Below, piece after piece: positions 60,531 to 64,000 of a stretch of DNA of 64,000 bases (its first letter is position 1; the number at the start of each line of letters is the position of its first letter). The notes below the pieces were generated by a model that had not been told where the DNA came from, made no database searches, and saw nothing but the letters and a program-made list of their open reading frames with translations. A program made the position numbers and the translations under genes. This DNA comes from Streptomyces sp. NBC_01498 (lineage in GTDB: Bacteria > Actinomycetota > Actinomycetes > Streptomycetales > Streptomycetaceae), in NCBI RefSeq assembly GCF_036327775.1, contig NZ_CP109598.1:2480001-2544000 (forward strand), in the 5' to 3' direction.

Positions 60531-61856
60531 TCACAGTTCGCCCATCCGCCGGATCACCGGGGCCACCCGCTGGACGCCGTGGCGGTACGCCCCCCGGGCC
60601 GCCGCGCGGACGGTGTCGCGGACCACGCGGCGGACGCCACTGGGTCCGGCGGCGCCGGCGCGGCCGGCCGCCGTCAGCGGGGTGCCGTCGGCCGCGAGGT
60701 GGTAGCGGGCGAGGAGGCCCGGCAGGTAGCCGGGGGCGGTGGTCGCCGTGTAGTAGGGGCTGATCGGCGGGAGCGCGCCGCCGTCCAGCAGTGTGGCGAG
60801 GCGCGTGCGGGCCGTGTCGAAGGCGGAGGCGTACGAGCCGTCGGCGGCGACGCCCTGCCGGTCGGCCCAGACGGGGTCGGCCTTGGGCCGCTGTCCGCCG
60901 TCGAGCTGGTCCCAGGAGGCGAGGCAGCCGGAGCCGATGAAGTGGTGGTTGCCGAGGGGTTCGCGGACCCCGAGGTCGGTGAGGATCGCGGTGGGGATAC
61001 GGCGGTGCAGGGCTTCCAGCGCGGCCGTGGACGAGACGGTGACCAGCAGGTCGGTGCCGTCCAGGACCTCGCCCATGTTCCCGTACACCAGGCGGAAGTT
61101 GGGCGGCGGTCCGCCGGGCAGCTTCTCGGCGAGGCGCTGGTACGGGAACTCCTCGACGTGCGTGGTCTGCTCCCCCACCCGGCTGCGCAGCTTGAGCAGC
61201 ACCTCGCGGCGCGGGTGCAGCCGGGCGTGCTCGACGAGCCGGCGCAGCAGGTACGCGCGGTCGGTCCGGGTCAGCGGGACGGACGGCTGGGCGGCGAAGA
61301 CGACGGTGTCGCGGTCCTCCCGGGGGGCGTAGCGGGCGCCGCCGAGGAAGGGCAGCGCGGCCTCGGTGACCGCCTCGGAGCCGGCGCCCACTCCCTCGTA
61401 CACGTCGCGGAAACGGGCCGCGTCGTGGCGGGAGTTGGCGAGGACGACGTCCGCGCCGTGGCGCAGCAGGAGCCCGTCGGACAGCTTCTCGTAGACGACC
61501 CCGACGTAGCCGGTGACGAGGACGGGGCGGTCGGGCAGGCCGAGTGCCGCGATCCCGTGCAGCATCGCCTGGACGGCGCCGCCGACGAGGGCGAGGACGA
61601 CGACGTCGTACGCCTCCTCACGGAGGACGTCCAGGAACTCCGTTCCGGTCATCTCGCGCAGGGCGTCGGCCTCGGCCCCCACCTCCGCGAGCTGGCGGGC
61701 GGTGGGGGTCGCTCGTCCGCGCAGCAGGAAGCCGCTGAGCTTGATGTCGCGGTCGGCGGGAGCGATGCGGCGCGCGGTGAGCGCGCCCCATTTCCACCGG
61801 GTGTCGGAGTCGGCGAGGACGGCGATCCGGACCGCTTGGTCGGTACGTGAGGGCAC
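60531..61856 (-). CDS. cell-wall glycopolymer glycosyltransferase-like protein
   Basis: 441 residues. N-terminal Rossmann-like start (AVRIAVLADSDTRWKWGALTARRI), GYVGVVYEKLSDG, then a C-terminal half with VYGNMGEVLDGTDLLVTVSSTAALEALHRRIPTAILTDLGV, in the style of GT-B glycosyltransferases and CDP-glycerol or polysialyl-type enzymes (acceptor-side S-S-T-A-A motif). Specificity unknown. Start GTG 61856 is preceded by TAACGT (complement of 61864-61869) 7 nt upstream; leaderless. First gene of the operon with neuA, neuB and the polysialyltransferase-like gene; its stop overlaps the possible upstream start of neuA. Confidence 0.75.
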   Translation of the reverse strand: MPSRTDQAVRIAVLADSDTRWKWGALTARRIAPADRDIKLSGFLLRGRATPTARQLAEVGAEADALREMTGTEFLDVLREEAYDVVVLALVGGAVQAMLHGIAALGLPDRPVLVTGYVGVVYEKLSDGLLLRHGADVVLANSRHDAARFRDVYEGVGAGSEAVTEAALPFLGGARYAPREDRDTVVFAAQPSVPLTRTDRAYLLRRLVEHARLHPRREVLLKLRSRVGEQTTHVEEFPYQRLAEKLPGGPPPNFRLVYGNMGEVLDGTDLLVTVSSTAALEALHRRIPTAILTDLGVREPLGNHHFIGSGCLASWDQLDGGQRPKADPVWADRQGVAADGSYASAFDTARTRLATLLDGGALPPISPYYTATTAPGYLPGLLARYHLAADGTPLTAAGRAGAAGPSGVRRVVRDTVRAAARGAYRHGVQRVAPVIRRMGEL

Positions 61857-61863
61857 GTGTTGG

Positions 61864-61869
61864 ACGTTA
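61864..61869 (-). promoter_or_regulatory. -10 hexamer for the neu operon
   Basis: TAACGT on the minus strand, then CCAACAC, then GTG 61856. Confidence 0.5.
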
Positions 61870-62030
61870 GGAAGCCATTCCGTTTGGCGGCCCAACGGCA
61901 CTGCAATAAAGGGTTAACAGCGGGTCGACAGCGAACGAAATGGCACAGGATCGGGGCGGGTTAACCATTCGGCCATGTGTCGTTCACCTCGCATCCCCTG
62001 GAATGTCGGAACGAATGACGAGCGGCCCCC

Positions 62031-62036
62031 TAGCGT
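62031..62036 (+). promoter_or_regulatory. -10 hexamer for leaderless GT2 gene
   Basis: TAGCGT, then CACCGGG, then GTG at 62044. Confidence 0.5.
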
Positions 62037-62043
62037 CACCGGG

Positions 62044-63024
62044 GTGGTGAAGCTCTCTGTGGTCGTGCCGTTCTACAACGTGCAGACATACGTCCCCGAA
62101 ACCCTCCGAAGCCTCGCGGCGAACAGCGGGAAGGATGTCGAGTTCCTGCTCGTCGACGACTGTTCGACGGACGGGACCCTGGAACTCCTGCGCCGGGCGG
62201 AGCGCGAGCTGCCCGGCGCGGTCCTGCTGCGGCACGAGAAGAACGGGGGGCTGGCCACCGCGCGCAACACGGGGCTGGACGCCGCGCGCGGTGAGTACCT
62301 CACCTTTCTCGACGGCGACGACTGGGTGGCGCCGGGCCACTACGCGCGGCTGCTGGCCACCGTCGAGGGGCTGGGCTGCGACTTCGTCCGTACGGATCAT
62401 GTCCAGTTCACCGGCCGGACGCGGACCGTGCACCGGGTGCCGGTGGGCCCGCGCGGGGTGGTGCTGACGCCGCGCGAGACGATCCTGCCCGCCGACCGGA
62501 CGACGTCCGTGGACTACGCGTACGCCTGGGCCGGGATCTATCACCGGCGGCTCGCGGACCGGGGGCTGCTGCACTTCACGGACGGGCTGCGGACCGCCGA
62601 GGACCGGCCGTGGATCTGGCGGCTGCACCGGGAGGCCGGGTCGTTCGCCGCCGTGGGGCTGCTCGGGATCTTCTACCGGCGCGGGGTCGCCTCGTCGCTC
62701 ACCCAGATCGGCGATGTACGGCAGCTCGATTTCATCCGCGCGTTCGACCAGGTCATCGAGGAAACGGCGGCGGACCGTGAGGGTGAGCGCTTTCTGCTGA
62801 AAGCCGTACGCACCTATCTGGCGATCATTTCGCATCACCTGGCGGCCAAGGAACGATTCGAACCGGCCGTGGCTCGAAAATTGCGCACGATGAGTGCGGC
62901 GGCCATGGGACGACTGCCGCAGGACGTATTGAAAGAGGCGCTGAACTCGATGGACCTGGACCGCTCGACCCAGTTGCGCAGACTGCGCCGGCGCCAGGGC
63001 GCGACCGGGAAGGCGGCGGCCTGA
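62044..63024 (+). CDS. family 2 glycosyltransferase
   Basis: 326 residues. Classic GT-A GT2 domain: SVVVPFYNVQTYVPETLRSLAANSGKDVEFLLVDDCSTDGT, EKNGGLATARNTGLDAARGEYLTFLDGDDW (DXD-type metal site), then TAEDRPWIWRL acceptor region, and an Arg-rich C-terminus. Start GTG 62044, leaderless; a second GTG follows at 62047. The stop overlaps the next gene by one base. Divergent from the neu operon, it likely builds the same surface polymer. Confidence 0.9.
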   Translation: MVKLSVVVPFYNVQTYVPETLRSLAANSGKDVEFLLVDDCSTDGTLELLRRAERELPGAVLLRHEKNGGLATARNTGLDAARGEYLTFLDGDDWVAPGHYARLLATVEGLGCDFVRTDHVQFTGRTRTVHRVPVGPRGVVLTPRETILPADRTTSVDYAYAWAGIYHRRLADRGLLHFTDGLRTAEDRPWIWRLHREAGSFAAVGLLGIFYRRGVASSLTQIGDVRQLDFIRAFDQVIEETAADREGERFLLKAVRTYLAIISHHLAAKERFEPAVARKLRTMSAAAMGRLPQDVLKEALNSMDLDRSTQLRRLRRRQGATGKAAA

Positions 63025-64000
63025 TGTCCCTGCCCGTCCCCTCCGGCCGTACGACGCGGGTGTTCTACGCCTCCACCCTGTACGGCGCCGCCACCCTGGC
63101 CGCCGCGATCGACGCCGGGCTGTTCCCGGCCGCCGACCGCTCCGTGCTGGTGGTGAGCAACAACGCCGGTACGCCCGAACTGACCCCCGCCGTCCACGAG
63201 ATGCCCGGCTTCGAGGCGCTGCGCGACCGGTTCGGCGAGGTGCTGTCCTGGAACGGCGTGATCGCGCCGTTCCACCCCGGCGGCTGGGTGCCCCGCGAGG
63301 ACGACCTGCCGCTGTGGGAGCGCCATCTGCGCCTCGCCTGGGGCCTGGGCGACGACACGGTGGAGCTGGTCCTCGAATCGATCCAGGTCAGCCCGGCGCT
63401 GACGCTCGCGGAGATTTTCACGGCCGCGCCGATCGAGGTGTACGCGGACGGGCTGATGAGTTACGGCCCCACCCGCAACCGGCTCGACCTCCAGGTCGGC
63501 GCCCGGGTGCGCAGGCTGCTGCACCTCGATCTCGTACCGGGTCTGGTACCGCTGCTGCTCACCGAGTTCGGTGTGCCGTCCGAGCCGGTGCCGACCCCGG
63601 CGTTCCAGCGGGTGCTCGGTCAGCTCACCGACGTGGCGGGGGACTTCGCGACCCCGGACCCGGCGCCGGCGCTGCTGCTCGGGCAGTACCTCGCGGCGCT
63701 CGGCATTCTCACCGAGCGCGAGGAGGAGGACCTGCATCTGCGGATGGTGCGGGGCGCGGTCGCGCTCGGGCACCGGCACGTGGTGTTCAAGCCGCATCCC
63801 ACCGCCCCGGCCCTCTGGTCGCGGCGGCTGGAGGAGGAGGCGGCGGCGCTCGGCGCCGAACTGACCGTGCTGGACAGCCCGGTTCTGGCCGAGGTGCTGT
63901 ACACGCGGCTGAAGCCGGCGCTGGTGGTGGGCTGTTTCTCGACGGCGCTGTTCACGGCGTCGGCGTTCTTCGGCATCCCGGTCGCCCGCACCGGCACGGA
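63024..64000 (+). CDS. polysialyltransferase-like protein (runs off the window)
   Basis: At least 325 residues, C-terminus beyond position 64000. Polysialyltransferase family pattern: TTRVFYASTLYGAATLAAAID near the start, the acidic motif in YADGLMSYGP, the HP motif in FKPHP, and CFSTALFTAS matching the S(S/T) motif. Start ATG overlaps the GT2 stop (TGATG). With the protein at 56653-57723 it makes two different nonulosonate transferases in one locus. Intact catalytic motifs suggest that this one is the main polymerase. Confidence 0.82.
   Translation, partial: MSLPVPSGRTTRVFYASTLYGAATLAAAIDAGLFPAADRSVLVVSNNAGTPELTPAVHEMPGFEALRDRFGEVLSWNGVIAPFHPGGWVPREDDLPLWERHLRLAWGLGDDTVELVLESIQVSPALTLAEIFTAAPIEVYADGLMSYGPTRNRLDLQVGARVRRLLHLDLVPGLVPLLLTEFGVPSEPVPTPAFQRVLGQLTDVAGDFATPDPAPALLLGQYLAALGILTEREEEDLHLRMVRGAVALGHRHVVFKPHPTAPALWSRRLEEEAAALGAELTVLDSPVLAEVLYTRLKPALVVGCFSTALFTASAFFGIPVARTGT

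Noticed and set aside
1..64000. tRNA, rRNA or known riboswitch
   Set aside because: I saw no tRNA cloverleaf with a CCA-like end or T-loop GGTTCGA pattern, no rRNA, and no leader matching a riboswitch consensus that I know; a structure scan was not possible.

Overview
The window is about 73% GC, strictly coding-biased DNA from the conserved core of a Streptomyces chromosome. Gene order and product sequences match, as I remember it, the S. coelicolor stretch running from hutH down through afsQ1/afsQ2 to the Kdn/teichulosonic-acid genes. Markers are AfsQ1-AfsQ2-SigQ, an acyl-CoA carboxylase epsilon subunit beside PccB, a LAXTG-type sorted protein, a Rv1264-like adenylate cyclase, and the lpdA/PNP/phosphohexomutase/add/deoA/cdd salvage neighbourhood that also exists in Mycobacterium.

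Layout: (1) 1-8.1 kb: an L,D-transpeptidase lipoprotein cut by the window edge, a small acidic protein, a sortase substrate, histidine ammonia-lyase, a GGDEF protein, an enoyl-CoA hydratase and adenylate cyclase. (2) 8.1-16.9 kb: the biotin/acyl-CoA carboxylase block (biotin ligase, pccB, pccE, Maf, accA) with an inserted Fic gene and a TetR gene. (3) 17.4-29.4 kb: a DeoR regulator, quinone-reductase-like LpdA, gamma-glutamylcyclotransferase, purine nucleoside phosphorylase, phosphohexomutase, DeoC and two aldehyde dehydrogenase-type proteins. (4) 29.4-30.2 kb: a large repeat block without a gene. (5) 30.2-37.4 kb: uridine kinase and the sigQ / afsQ1-afsQ2-lipoprotein divergon, VanZ, PspC, and two small secreted proteins. 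(6) 37.6-43.7 kb: adenosine deaminase, a serine-less hydrolase, a LysR/MFS pair, an ECF sigma factor with a SnoaL-like tail, a STAS protein. (7) 43.8-52.5 kb: the nucleoside transport and salvage operon (BMP lipoprotein, ABC ATPase, two permeases, cdd, deoA) and an M20 amidohydrolase. (8) 53-56.6 kb: a WXG-like / large helical protein / lipoprotein module. (9) 56.6-64 kb: a CMP-nonulosonate polymer locus (polysialyltransferase-like, NeuB, NeuA-HAD, glycosyltransferases).

How it works together: imported nucleosides (BMP-ABC) are deaminated (Add, Cdd), phosphorolysed (PNP, DeoA), the pentose-1-phosphate probably isomerised by the phosphohexomutase, and deoxyribose-5-phosphate split by DeoC; the acetaldehyde can go to the adjacent ALDH. 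Five promoters of these genes carry the same palindrome, consensus ATCTACGCGCGTAGAT, always over or beside the -10/-35, so this looks like one regulon with one repressor. That is the strongest unexplained signal in the window.

A second theme is leaderless expression: about seventeen genes have a TANNNT-like hexamer ending 6-7 nt before the start codon and no Shine-Dalgarno. All functional assignments are from reading translated sequence and memory of families; no database search was run.
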